From Tetrahymena thermophila SB210 (Eukaryota > Ciliophora > Oligohymenophorea > Hymenostomatida > Tetrahymenidae): a DNA stretch of 64,000 nt. Under the pieces are notes generated by a model. The model did no database searches and was not told the origin of the DNA. It was given only the letters and a program-made list of their open reading frames with translations. The stretch lies in assembly GCF_000189635.1 (NCBI RefSeq), contig NW_002476438.1, positions 186,001 through 250,000 of the forward strand. Reading direction: 5' to 3'. Of this stretch, positions 25,287 through 36,827 are shown in pieces (position 1 is the first letter of the stretch; every line of letters begins with the position of its first letter). The translations under genes and the position numbers were made by a program.

Positions 25287-28200
25287 TCATTTTAATTACT
25301 TAATATTTACTAAGCTACCTATATTTTAAAGCATCTAAATCTTTTAGACCAAAAACGATGCTCCTCTACTACCCTTACTTCTTCTACTCTGCATGCCTTT
25401 TATAAGAGCACCAGCTTAAAATTGTTTAAGTTCTTTTTTCTTTTGATAGTATTTGTACTAATGAATTTTAATGAATGCATTTCCATGGTTAAAGTAAAAG
25501 TCATAATTCTTTTGCTTATCAAAGCTCCAATAAAAAGTATCCATAATCGATTAGTATTTCCTGATATTCTTATCTATCTTACCTCCGTGCGTAGAACTAT
25601 TATTAAGGATATTATTGTAGCTACTATTTAGCTCATCATAGACAGTATTTTAAGTTTGTAGATAATTTTCTTTTATTTAATCAAACATTAACATTTCTTC
25701 TCCATTTTAACTTTATGGACTTCTGTCTGGTGAATTAGATTAATTTTCCTATTCTTATATGTCCTTGATTTCTTATAGTTTCATTTTCATTTCTAATCTG
25801 GTTTATTTTTAAGCATTTTAAGTATAAACTGGACTAAAATGTTTATTTATCTATTTTTTTTTGTTGATAGCTTCTTCTGGTAATATTTAGTTTGCTTAAA
25901 TCTTAATTTACTATTAATTTTCATCAGTTTTATCAGTTTTTTTGTTTAAATTTATTAAGTCTGATTGCTTATGAATTTATTCTAGTCTTTCATTTTAGGT
26001 GTTAAATTAGGATATTTGGTTATTTTACAACAATCTCCTGTTCACATTTCCATCTTACTACTCTGCTTGAGATTAAGATGAAGATGAGAAAGGTAGTTAT
26101 GTATTATTATCTTCTTAATTTTCTTTATTTTTATTTTTATTAATTAATTGATAGTTAGAATTTCTGTCCTCTTCTTCGTCTTCCTGCTCTGGTATTTTTT
26201 TTAATTGCTATTAGCTCTTTAATGAATTCTAATTTTGCAATTTTGCTTCTGATGATGAACTCAAGTCATCACCATCCTCTTCAACTTCTTCATTTTCTAG
26301 AGTTTAGGTATAAAAATTTGAGTCTTATAATGCAGTCTGCAATAACTACAAATTCTTTTCAACAGTTTCTTAAAGTTTTTTTAAAGTGTTGTGTTTTTTG
26401 TTAACTTTTCTCTAATTTAGATTTACTCCTCTTCTTTATTAGATTTGATTTGAAACTTTTGCACTTTGTATTGCAAATTCCTTATTAAAATGAACAAGTG
26501 AACAAGAGCCTTGTAAATGACCAAAACTTTGGCAAGCAGAACATTTGATATTCATTTCTCTGTAATTTTCATACAACAAAATATTATCCTTCATTTGATA
26601 GAAAGTCTGGATATCCTATTCGTTATCCTTAACAACTTCCATAAAGTTATCACGCGTTATCCTAGCTATTTTAGTAAACCCAACTGACCTCGCACTAGCT
26701 GAACGAGCCATTCCTGTAAAGAAGTTGATTTACCCTAAAATATTTCCTTCTTTTAGTTAAGTGATCACCTTTATTTCGTGAGAATTAGCTACTTGAGAAT
26801 ATATCTCAACACTGCCTTCTATAATGATTAAAAGTGCTGCATTACTGTAATCATTTTCTTCAAAAATTGTTTAATTAGGAAAATAAGCAATTTCTTCACA
26901 TTTTATTGCTATATTTTGTAATGATTAGGCTGTGTAGTTATATTTAAGAAAATCAATTTTAGAAAGTATTTAATAAAAATATTCCTTTTAAAGATTGCTT
27001 CTTAATTCACTAGATATTTTAGATAGTACATTCTTAGTATCTTCCTGTTGCTTCTGGTAATTCTTTTGGTAAAAATAATCTAAATACACATTTACCTTTA
27101 GTTGTAAGTTAGAAGAAATTTTCTTATTTCTCATGTAATCGTTAATAATATTTAAATCTGTTTTTTTATTTTCTTCACTAGCATCCATTTCTGATAGAAT
27201 TTAGCCAGTCACAGTAATCATATAACCAGCAATTATAGTCGTAAAGAGCATAATAAATGTTGCAAAAAATATTTGAAGGACTGTTGTACCTGTACTTTAG
27301 CTAGTAGTCATCATCATAAGTGACCAGTTCATAGCCATTAAATATAATCTCCACCAAGATGGATCCTACAAAATTCCCTAGTTTTACCAAGTAACAGACT
27401 CTCCCAAATAGCGCTATTCAAATTTTCCAATTAAATACCAGATCAAAGCAATCATATGCCCAATGATAAAAAACTTGACTATTAAATTAATTAGCTTGAT
27501 TAAATAATATCTTCTAACCATAGTGCAGAGCTGCTATTAAAATACTTCTAAATCTTTTTGCAAATTAAATAGCTTAACAAAGCAAATAATCTAAAATAAT
27601 ATGTAAACACTCCAACCATCGCCTAAATCTTAAGAGATGTATGCTCCTAATATAAGCAATATGAGCAAAATGAAGGAAATAGAGTCCCAAATTATGTATT
27701 TTTTAAAATAAATTGCTACTATTTGCTTTCGATTTGTTATGACATTTGAGTCCTTATGTGTAGAAGTGTTCAATTTGAGTAGGACTTCAAAAATCCATAT
27801 CCCAAGAGTTATTTTATAGAGAGTAGTTTATGAACCAGGTATAACATCAGGAAATACAAGAATAATGGAAAGAAGTAAGAAAAACAAGAAATTATAGAGA
27901 ATCACTAAAAAGTTAAGGATTAGAGAAAGATAGGTTTGCTATCTAATAACTGGAATTTTACTAATAAAACTTTGGGAATAAATTGTAATTAATTTCTTTT
28001 ACAGTTTATTAAAAATCCATGAAAAAGGTAATTAAGATTTTTTATCAAAATAACAATCAGATTTATCATTAATTGTTCTATGAACGCTCAATTTTTCGTA
28101 AAACTATAATTTCCCTTTGTTAGTATAATTTTAGAAAAAACGCATAACCCTTTTTCTCATCTTTTGCATGAACAAATGTTCTTAATTAGGCTTATCAAAA

Positions 28201-28703
28201 ACAGACTCTCTTTTTGTCATTTTGTATCTATTTGGTCCTTTAGAGAAGGCGAAAATAGTTTGATCTTCCCCCATAGATGTTGAGATATCTTTGCTCACAT
28301 CGGATTACCTAGGCATATACATATAATTCTTGCTCTGCCTTTTTTTTAGTTTCTCACCCCAAGCATCAATGCCTCTATCTGACATACTTCCTTTATTTGA
28401 CTAATATTATTTAATTCCTGTATTGTCTATGTTTATCATCTTCTCTTAGCTTATCCTCTTTTCTGAACAAATCTTATTCAGACTTGTAGCTTCATTATTA
28501 TAACCTTCACTGTTAAACTACTCCTAATCACCTTTTTTGAGAGGCACTACTTATAAATTTGTAAGGCTTTCTATCTGCTTTCCATCCTTCCATGAAGGCT
28601 ACTTTTATGTTTAACCATAATGCTAATGCTCCAGATCTTCTACAATAATGTTCTAGCTCTCTTTGTTACCTTGATCAATAGAAGGCGTGAGTAATTTGCT
28701 CAT
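25287..28703 (-). CDS. Cyclic-nucleotide-binding-domain cation channel, paralogue 3 (most diverged pore)
   Basis: Single intronless frame of 1,139 codons (ATG 28703, stop TGA 25289-25287). It has the same layout: SVHRTINDKSDCY; S1-S4; S5 LINLIVKFFIIGHMIALIW; pore NWSLMMMTTSQSTGTT; S6 AGYMITVTGQIL; C-linker EMDASEENKKTDLNIINDYM; CNBD with GNILGQINFFTG; CCHC knuckle CSACQSFGHLQGSC; then a Glu/Ser/Asn/Gln-rich tail with WSFDKQKNYDFYFNHGN. The pore loop is more diverged than in the other two: the aromatic before the filter is NW instead of YW, and the filter is TTSQS. A basic C-terminus (SRRSKGSRGAS-like) lies just before the end. The ligand site again has Gln for Glu, from a TAA codon. Function is by family only. 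Confidence 0.9.
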
Positions 28704-30754
28704 TTTATAGAACTTATTTATTTAAGTATTACTCTACCTTTGAATTAGTACTTAATTAATTAAATAATTTGCTTATTTGATATTAAATATCTCTCTAACT
28801 TTTTAAATTAAATAATTATATAATTTAATCAATATTATGTTAAGTAAGATCTTTTTATGGCAAAATTATTATTTTTATTATAGATAGATAGATACTTGAA
28901 GAACGAACTAAGCGAAATAGCATTTAAATTTTTGATTATTTATCAAGCATTCTTTGAACGATGATAAAACATTTCAAAGTAATAAATTTTCATAATATGC
29001 AATAAAAAATTCAAATCAATTAATTTGTGAAAATGCAAATGTTTTAGAGAGAAATAAAAAATCTGAAATTTCACCTACATTTATTGTTTGTTTGTTTCAT
29101 TTGAAATTTAAATTAAAAAAAATTAAATCTTTTTAAATAAAAGAAAATTTTGAACAAAATCCACTTTTTTGTGTGTTATTAGATGTGTGTTTTATATGCT
29201 ATTACCTTAAAATTTTTGAAATTAATTTCGTTCATGCTTTGGCTAATTTTGGTTGTTTGAAAGTGTTTAAATTAATAAATATTTTTTTCAATTCTATAAC
29301 CCCAACTAAATAATTGCTGTAATTAAAATCAGCCAGCTTATTTTAGTGCATTTTGTTCTATAAAAAAAAACAACCTCAACACAAATAAATAATTTGATAT
29401 AAATAGTTAAAAGAATAAATTAATATTTATTTTCGAGAAAAGAGTAATCAAAGGTATTTAAAACTATCTGAAATCATTTCGTAATGATTCTTCTTCTTAA
29501 AGAAATTCAAAAGCAAAAAAATTAATTAAATTTGTGGATTCAAAAATTTTGCTTATAACTTTAATCCAAAAAAATTAAAACTTTTGAATAGTGTCAATTC
29601 AAATAATATCGACCTAAAATTTTTATCTAAATTATAAAATTTGAACTATAAAAAATTAAGAACGAATAAATGAATGAATAGCAAGCTTTTAAAATATTGT
29701 TTTTTTTAATCATAACTTGTAATAATTTTTTCAGTTTCAGTCGAATAAATGTGATATTTCGTTTGATTTTATATTCAAATATCCTATTTTTATTGCATTA
29801 AGAAATTTAGAAAATATTTAACATAAATTAATTTTTATTTTTAATAAAACAAAAATATTATATAGACAAAATAAATACAACTGGCAATATTTGATTTTGT
29901 CTTCAATAAGAATTTTATAAAAAAAATATTTAATTTAATTATAATTTATTAGAGTAATTCATAGATATTCATTAATTTCAGGCAGAAGTATTTCAACTAA
30001 GAACTAATATTTTTATCTAAAGTTTATATTTTATAAAAAAAGAGAAAAGTAATTCAAGAAGCATCAAAATAATACTTTTATTTTAATTAAATGAGTTTTT
30101 GTAAATTTTTACAGTTATTTTACTTTTTTTAATTAAAATTATCAATAAGAAATTTTAATTTTTGTATTTGCAGAAGTTCTATTTTAATTTTTAAATTTTG
30201 AAATTTGATAAAAAGTCTTCTATTTTATAAATGAACTATTTATTGTTCTAATTTAAAATATTTAAGGATATTTTACAAAATTTATTGAAATTATTATATG
30301 AAAAATATAAAAAATAAATTTTAGTGTTTTATATAAAAGTAAAATTCTTCTTTTTACTTAATTTCTTATAATTAATTAAGATCAGTTTATATGTATTGTT
30401 GTGAAACTTTAGTTGATCTTGATTAAAATAAGTAGTTTTTTTAATAGTTTATTGATATTATCCGAGTATTTTGCTTATTATTTTGGTGTTAATAAAATAA
30501 AGAAGTAATAAATAAATATTATATAAAAAATATATAAATAAATAAATAAAAATATTTTTGTTGAACTCAAAAATGAAATAAAATATTTAAAATAAAACTA
30601 AATTATATTTTTGAAGTGAGTAATAAATTGTTTTTTATTACATTGATATTCCATATACTTCAAATATATTTATAAAATATTGCATAAACTTAATATCTCT
30701 ATTGAATTTAAGTAAAATTTCAATTTAATAGCAAAAGAAGCTTTTTGAATTTCT
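28704..30754. other. 2-kb intergenic region upstream of channel paralogue 3
   Basis: Uniformly AT-rich, lying between the 5' end of channel paralogue 3 and the 3' end of the amine-oxidase gene. One inverted repeat (AAGATCAGTT ... AGTTGATCTT, about 30377-30421) could form a hairpin. No convincing coding frame, tRNA or long repeat is seen. Confidence 0.45.
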
Positions 30755-32287
30755 TCAGAAAGATTTTAAGACTTCTTATGCAGCTCTTTCTCCTGCTCTT
30801 ACTGCTCCTTCCATGTAACCATTCCATACAGTTGATGTTTCAGTGGCTGCCCAAAAAATGTTATTGATGGGTTGCTTCCAAAATTTACCATGCAACTTCC
30901 ATCCATCAACTCCAAAAACTCCTACTGGACATCCTTGCTAATATTTTTCATCAGTGAAATTGTCATCACTAAATAGAAGGAAGTTTTCTCTTATCTCTTT
31001 TTCACCAAAGAACTAGCCTAAGTGATATAGAATAAATTCTTATCTCAAATCTTCAGATAGATCTCTGTATCCTTTCTAATGAGGATAAATGAGGAAAGAA
31101 AGTAATATGCCATTTTATTCATTAGATACGTCATAAATTAAATTTGGCTATATTTCAGGAGAAAGAACTGCACCAGTCTTACCTTGATCTCTCCAGAAAG
31201 GTGTTTTAAAAACACAAAAGATTTTTATTAGCTAGCCATGTTGCATTGCTTTCATCATTTTCACCTTTTCTTAAGGAATGTTTGTGATTTAAATTGTCTT
31301 CGAAATAGCTTGAGGAGGAACAGCTATGATAACTCTTTTGCATGTTCTTGTATTTCCTTTTTCGAAAGTTACTATTATGTTTTCTGGATTACTGTTGTCA
31401 ATTTTAGTTACAGGAGAAGACAAGTGAATATATTAGTTAAGCTACTTTTGTACTGCTAAGGGAACCTAGGAGGAACCACCAACAATTCTATCTTACTAAG
31501 CACCTCCTCTTGTATTCATAAGCAAATCAAGATTTCCAGCAGTCTTTATGTAAAATAAAGTGTGAAGCACAGAAAGATCCATAAGATCTACTCCAAAAAT
31601 AGTATCAGTGGCACAAAGAAATGTTTTATATGCAGGATTATCTTCACCCTTGAACTCTCTCATTGCCCACTCTCTTAGAGTCATTCTGTCAAACTATTTA
31701 GCATTTGGAGAAGAGTGTGGATCCTCTAAATTGATTTTCTTTGCATGATAATCAAGTTTGAATTATGAAATACCAAACTAAAGTAGATTATACAAAGATA
31801 TGCTAGGAATGGTTCCTTTGTAAGTTTTTTTTATCATTCTAAGCTTCTTATCACAAAGGAACTTGAAATAGACAATATACAATGCTATACTTCCAATTAG
31901 TATGTTAGAAACCATAAACCAAGTTTAAGTAAAAAGAGAGTACAGATTAGCAATCACAAGCAGAATAAAAAGATATTCTGAGTAATTGTCTTAACCTTTG
32001 AAATAAATTATATTATTTCCAACATCGAATTACTCTGTTGTTTTTAAATTGTATTCTTTCACTAAATCATACATCCTAGTTTAAGTAGGTCCAATCCAAG
32101 AAGCTCCCTTATCCAATTTGTATCCCTACTTCTCATAAGTGTAAACTCTCCCACCTACTCTATCAAGAGCTTCGTATAATTCAACTTTTTTAGTCTTATC
32201 TTCTTCTACTATTTTCTTCAAAGCAAGCAGACCTGAAAGACCAGCGCCAATAATTATAACATCTGTTTAAGTACCTTAATTAGACAT
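30755..32287 (-). CDS. Flavin monoamine-oxidase-like enzyme with internal hydrophobic insertion
   Basis: Intronless frame of 511 codons. The N-terminus has the FAD dinucleotide motif [15 protein letters not shown] (~8-22), then RVGGRVYTY and [15 protein letters not shown], all diagnostic of the MAO/polyamine-oxidase family. Later come [22 protein letters not shown] and the C-terminal FAD motif [21 protein letters not shown] cysteine in KYQQGCPVG aligns with the position where MAO binds FAD covalently; that alignment is from memory. Residues ~100-145 hold two hydrophobic segments ([15 protein letters not shown] and [14 protein letters not shown]) where animal MAO has a hydrophilic stretch. The C-terminal membrane anchor of animal MAO is missing; the protein stops at AAQEVLKSF. 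The predicted role is oxidative deamination of amines on a membrane. Substrate is unknown. Confidence 0.9.
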
Positions 32288-32640
32288 TTTTTCCTAATCA
32301 AATATCTTTGTTTCTAATTATTAGATTTTTATAAAATATAGATTAATAATCAAATTATCTTATCAAAAAAGAAAAGATTTGTATTTTAAAGTTCTCTTCT
32401 AATCTAATGATCAATTATAAATCGTCAGTCCGTCAATTGAAAAGATGAAATCTGATAATACAAAATGATATAAATGATGTGATATTTGTTATTTATTTTA
32501 TTAAAAACGTATTTAATTTCATTAAGTTTTAATTTCTATTCATAATTTTTAGTATTCTTGTAAATCAAACAGTAAACAATTGAAAAGTACTTGTTCGCAT
32601 TATCCTCATCACTTTTCATTAAAATAAAATTTTATGAATA
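32288..32640. other. Intergenic, 5' flank of amine-oxidase gene
   Basis: AT-rich upstream region of the amine-oxidase gene, ending at the TA dinucleotide that borders the palindromic element. No gene is seen. Confidence 0.45.
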
Positions 32641-33003
32641 TTCGGTTAAAGGTAATCCTTTTGCATAAAAAAAATATATATTTAATATATATTATGAATA
32701 TATTAAATATATTATAAAAATATTAAATTTATAAATAATATATTCATAATAAATTTAATATATTACAACATATTAAAATATATATTAAATATATTAAAAA
32801 AACATTAAAAATAAATGTTAGAAAAATATATATTTTAAAAATATATTTAATATATTTAATATATATTTTAATATATTGTAATATATTAAATTTATTATGA
32901 ATATATTATTTATATATTTAATATATTTCTAATATATGTAATATATTCATAATATATATTAAATATATATTTTTTTTATGCAAAAGGCTTACATTTAACC
33001 GAA
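32641..33003. mobile_element. Palindromic MITE-like element with TA target duplication
   Basis: A 363-bp segment that is an almost complete inverted repeat. The left end TTCGGTTAAAGGTAATCCTT is mirrored at the right by AAGGCTTACATTTAACCGAA (two mismatches). The arms then continue matching through long TATATTTAATATATATTATG-type sequence toward a loop near 32810-32830. Both outer ends are flanked by TA (32639-32640 and 33004-33005), as expected from Tc1/mariner-type integration. There is no coding capacity. It resembles a non-autonomous miniature element. In ciliates most such elements are removed as internal eliminated sequences during macronuclear development, so this one is either retained in the macronucleus or an incompletely excised remnant. 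Confidence 0.72.
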
Positions 33004-33797
33004 TATTCAAAGTAGATTTTGTTTCAATCAATTCTGATTTTTTAAAATATTTATGTTAATTTCTTCATTAATAAATTATTATGTTAAAAATTTTAAGAAA
33101 GTTTATATATTTTCTGTTATTTGTATTTTTTAAAGAAGATAAATAAATTAATAACTAAAAAGTTCAAATTAAAAAAATATAGAAAATTAACTGACATACT
33201 CTCCTTAAATAAATAAAATTGATTTAAATTTACTTAATCTACTCAATATTTAATTTTGTTAAATTACTTTTAAATAGCAAAAAAAAGATGATTGAAATTC
33301 TACTTTTTCTTATTACATTTATCATATTCTACTTTTTGGATCTAATTATCAAATATTTCTAAATAAAACTAAATATTATTTACAAGCAATTCTTAATTTA
33401 CCTTTTAAAATTAAGTTTAGAGTTTTAAATAAAATTTTAAAAATATTTTAACAATTCTTTTATTGTGTTGGATAGTATTTTAAGTATGAATGACTGTTAG
33501 GAAAATTATTACTTTTAAATTAATCCTTCATTTATTTTTACATATTAAAAGAATTTTAATATCAAACAATATTAATTAACTTGTATAAAAAGAATTTATT
33601 TTAAAATTGTTCTCAATTATTTTTCAGTTAATCCACATTAAATTAGATTATTTGAGATTTTATGTAGAAATATTAAATTATGAATTACTTAATTTGCTTT
33701 ATTATGTTGAAATATTTACATTTTATTTATATAAAATAAAACTTTAAATAGATATTTTTATCACATTGTTAAAGTTTGTTTTGAAAAATAAATCATT
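33004..33797. other. Intergenic, AT-rich
   Basis: Between the palindromic element and the 3' end of the TMEM223-like gene. No coding frame, repeat or RNA gene is recognised. Confidence 0.45.
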
Positions 33798-34448
33798 TCA
33801 TTGGTGTTTCTTCTTGTAAGTGTTAGATATTTTAGAAGCGTAAGGATTATCTCCTATTAAAAAGGTTTTTTTCTAAAAGATATTTTTAAGTATTTCGATA
33901 TCATTTGCTTAAGACCACTTAAGAAATCCAAATCTCTTTTTTCCTCCATATCTGTATTTGAAAATAGGAACTTAAGTGAATTAGTGAATGAAGTAGTTGT
34001 AACCTCCCATGTTTAGTGTTTCTGTATGAACTAACTCATTTCCAAATCCTGCGTGTTTAAAAAAATCTAAAACAACTGTTCTTCCATTCGAATCAAGATA
34101 AACATGCTTTAATGTTTTGTTGATTTTCCACTACATAACCAAAAATGTGGTTCCAAATATAATTCCTAGAAGAAGGCTGCTGTCTTTTTCGCTTTCATCT
34201 TCTTAGGTAAAGTAAGAGTAGATGTTATAAGTCATGAGACCTCCTAAAACAGCAGAGAAAGCTCTAAAAAATGTCCCTTCCTTACTTTAGTAAACAATCA
34301 GCATTTAATCTTTCTTAAAAAACTACGTCTCGTTTAGAAAGACCTAGTCAGATTTTTATGAAAATGATCTTTTTACTGTTTAAAATGTGGAGTTTTAATT
34401 TTTTATATTCAACAAATTAAATCCGTATTTAGCAATCTTCGAAAACAT
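33798..34448 (-). CDS. TMEM223-like mitochondrial membrane protein
   Basis: Intronless frame of 217 codons, ATG 34448 to TGA 33800-33798. The N-terminal ~35 residues are basic, Ser/Asn/Lys-rich and free of acid (MFSKIAKYGFNLLN, then VKRSFSQKS), like a mitochondrial targeting sequence. Two hydrophobic segments follow (AFSAVLGGLMTYNIYSYF and LLLGIIFGTTFLVM). They flank a short loop and precede a soluble domain (KHVYLDSNGRTVVLDFF, GFGNELVHTETL). The order IVYQSKEGTFFRAF - TM - TM - VVLxxxGxxVxL matches my recollection of TMEM223, an inner-membrane protein linked to cytochrome c oxidase biogenesis. The broader TMEM70/186/223 group is an alternative. Assignment is by pattern, not alignment. Confidence 0.6.
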
Positions 34449-36084
34449 TTTATTTACTTCGATATATTAAACTAAAAAGAGATTGAAGGATCAATCAATA
34501 TAAATAATTTTGATATTTTGCGTGCTTTGAAATCAAGAAAATTTTAAAGTAACTAAAATTTTATACTGAGATGATTTTTAATTTGTTATAAGAATATTCT
34601 AAGCAAGCAAACTTATAAACAAACAAACAAATAATCAAACTATACATGAATTTTTTAAGTATTTATTTATTTATTTAAAAATAATAAATCTTAAACAGAC
34701 ACATTTAATAAAGGAGACATCATAAGAAACTTACATATTATATGTAGATTTTTAATTTCTTTATTAAATATAGAGTTTTTAATAAAATCTTTCAATAATT
34801 CAAACAAAATAATCATTACTATTTATTAAGATCAAATCTAAATTTTTTGATTTTCAAAATAATAAATTTTGATAATTTTAAAAACAATACAAAAAAAATT
34901 TTTAAAAACAAACTTCTCATTATTTAATAAAATTTTAAATCAATAGATTGCCTTCTTTTAAGGTTCTCCCTCCTAATTTAATAATAATTTTTTATATTTT
35001 ATTACTATGTTCTAAAAAATAAAGTATTCTTACGATTGGTTTACTTCAAATTTTATTTTAGCTATAAAATGAAAATATACTGTAAAATAGTTTCCATCAT
35101 TTTAAAAACTTTTAGGGTTTTATTTGTGATAATATCAAATTAAATTACTCTAAAATACAGCAAATAAACATCTTAATTATTATAATTAAAGAATAGATAT
35201 ATGTAAGAAATTAGAAGTATGATTTTAGCTAGTAGCAAGCTAATAATTTTATATTTAAAATAAATATTTTAATTAAAATCATTAGTTAGCTTTTAAATTG
35301 TCATATTTACAAATTTATTTTACTTTTTTAGAAAAAATAATATTTTTATTCTTATGAATTTTTTTCATATTTAATATTGAATTTAGTGATTGATTTATTT
35401 ATTAATATTTATTTAGAAAGCTAAATTGTTATGTTAATTAAGCATTTTAAAATACATAAATAAACATTTAAATATCTAAATGAATAATTGCATCTTTAAG
35501 GTAAGTTAAGAAGTTTACTTTTTGTATGAAATAATACCGAAAATACAAATCAAACTTACTATGTACTTTGTAAAAATTTTAAATTAAATTAAGCTATTTT
35601 TGAGTTCTCTCTTTTTTAAAATTATTTCATTTTCTCTCATGATAATTTTTTAAAATTAATTTTATAGATCATCAAAAAATGAGAATTTTATTAAGGTGAG
35701 GAGTAAATGCAGAGTTAATTTGTTGATAATTAAAGAACTTAGTCATCAAGATGTTTGTCTATTAGGTTAAATTAATTAATTATGGACGATGCTTGATTAT
35801 TTAATTATCAGTTATGTAAAACGACAGAGAGAAAATTGATCGCGAAAATCAAATACCTAAATTGCAAGAAATCAAACAAACAAACACTATGCTGATTATA
35901 GGGGCAATATTTAAAATTAATAATGCAAATAGACTATACTGATACCTTTTAAAGAGTTTTATGTACTCTAATAAATTATATTCAACCTAAATAAAAAAAA
36001 TTAGTCTAACTATAATTAATTTAAAAAGCTAAAGACCACTAAATAACAAGATTAAAGAAGTAAGATAGATAGATAAATAAGTAA
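34449..36084. other. Divergent intergenic region
   Basis: 1.6 kb between divergently transcribed genes (TMEM223-like on minus, GSGRD protein on plus), so it should hold both promoters. It is AT-rich except for a slightly GC-richer patch at about 35810-35860 that includes GACAGAGAG and TGATCGCGAAAATCA. No gene is visible. Confidence 0.45.
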
Positions 36085-36827
36085 ATGCCTCCTAACAACT
36101 CACCTCATCTTTCTCCTAAAGCCTTAAATTACGTAAGTAATGGCTCAGGTAAACCAATATTTTTTCTATCATTCTTATTATTCTTTACGATAAAAGCAGT
36201 TCATAATTGGATTCGCAAGTAATTGAGCTAATTCTTTTTAATTTTATGAATAGGAAGGGATTCTTATATAGGATTTAATTGTGGAGGACTTCTTGATGCT
36301 CCTTCTAAACCTGCAAATTACAGCATAGGTAAAATTTTTATAGAATTGAATTAGTAATAAAGAATTTAAATATAAAAAGGTTCTTTCAGAACTAAAACAG
36401 AATCTAGAAGTGTCAACAACTTTTTACCTGCTAAGCATGTGCATTATAGGTCTGATGGATCAGGGAGAGATAAGTACATTATGTAAATAAATATTTTGAA
36501 TCAAAGTTAAATTTGCAAAATGAATGCATTTATTATTAATAATTTTAATCAAATAGAGTGAACGAGGGTGGACTAATTGGTGAAATGAAGAGGTATAACT
36601 ATATAAATGACTTAAGAAGCTATCAAAAAAGAAGAAAAATTGAAAAAAATGACTATTTCTACTAAACTCAATTCTTCCCTTCTCTGTCTTAATCTATCAA
36701 GAAAGAGCAAATTCATTAGAGCCAAATTTTTAATTCTTAGAGACTCTCATAACCTAGGTAGTTTACAGATCCTTACGAGAATGAGAAAAAGAAAATAACT
36801 CTTCCTGGCTTAAGAAGAATATATTGA
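36085..36827 (+). CDS. Small basic protein with two GSGRD motifs
   Basis: Four exons (36085-36148, 36254-36328, 36380-36473, 36557-36827) join to 504 nt, 167 residues, ending at TGA. All three introns are GT-AG and keep the frame. The protein starts MPPNNSPHLSPKALNYVSNG. It carries the motif GSGRDSYIGFNCGGL, then RTKTESRSVNNFLP, a second SDGSGRD, and a Lys/Arg/Tyr/Gln-rich C-terminus ending LPGLRRIY. There is no membrane segment or signal peptide. The paired (D)GSGRD motif with Pro and aromatic residues recalls small ciliary microtubule-associated or inner proteins, but this is only an impression; I do not assign a name. Confidence 0.72.

Noticed and set aside
28704..30754. Possible tRNA or other RNA genes in the long intergenic regions
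   Set aside because: I looked for a GC-richer cloverleaf and a GTTCRANNC T-loop. The few TTCGA matches in the window have no pairing arms around them.
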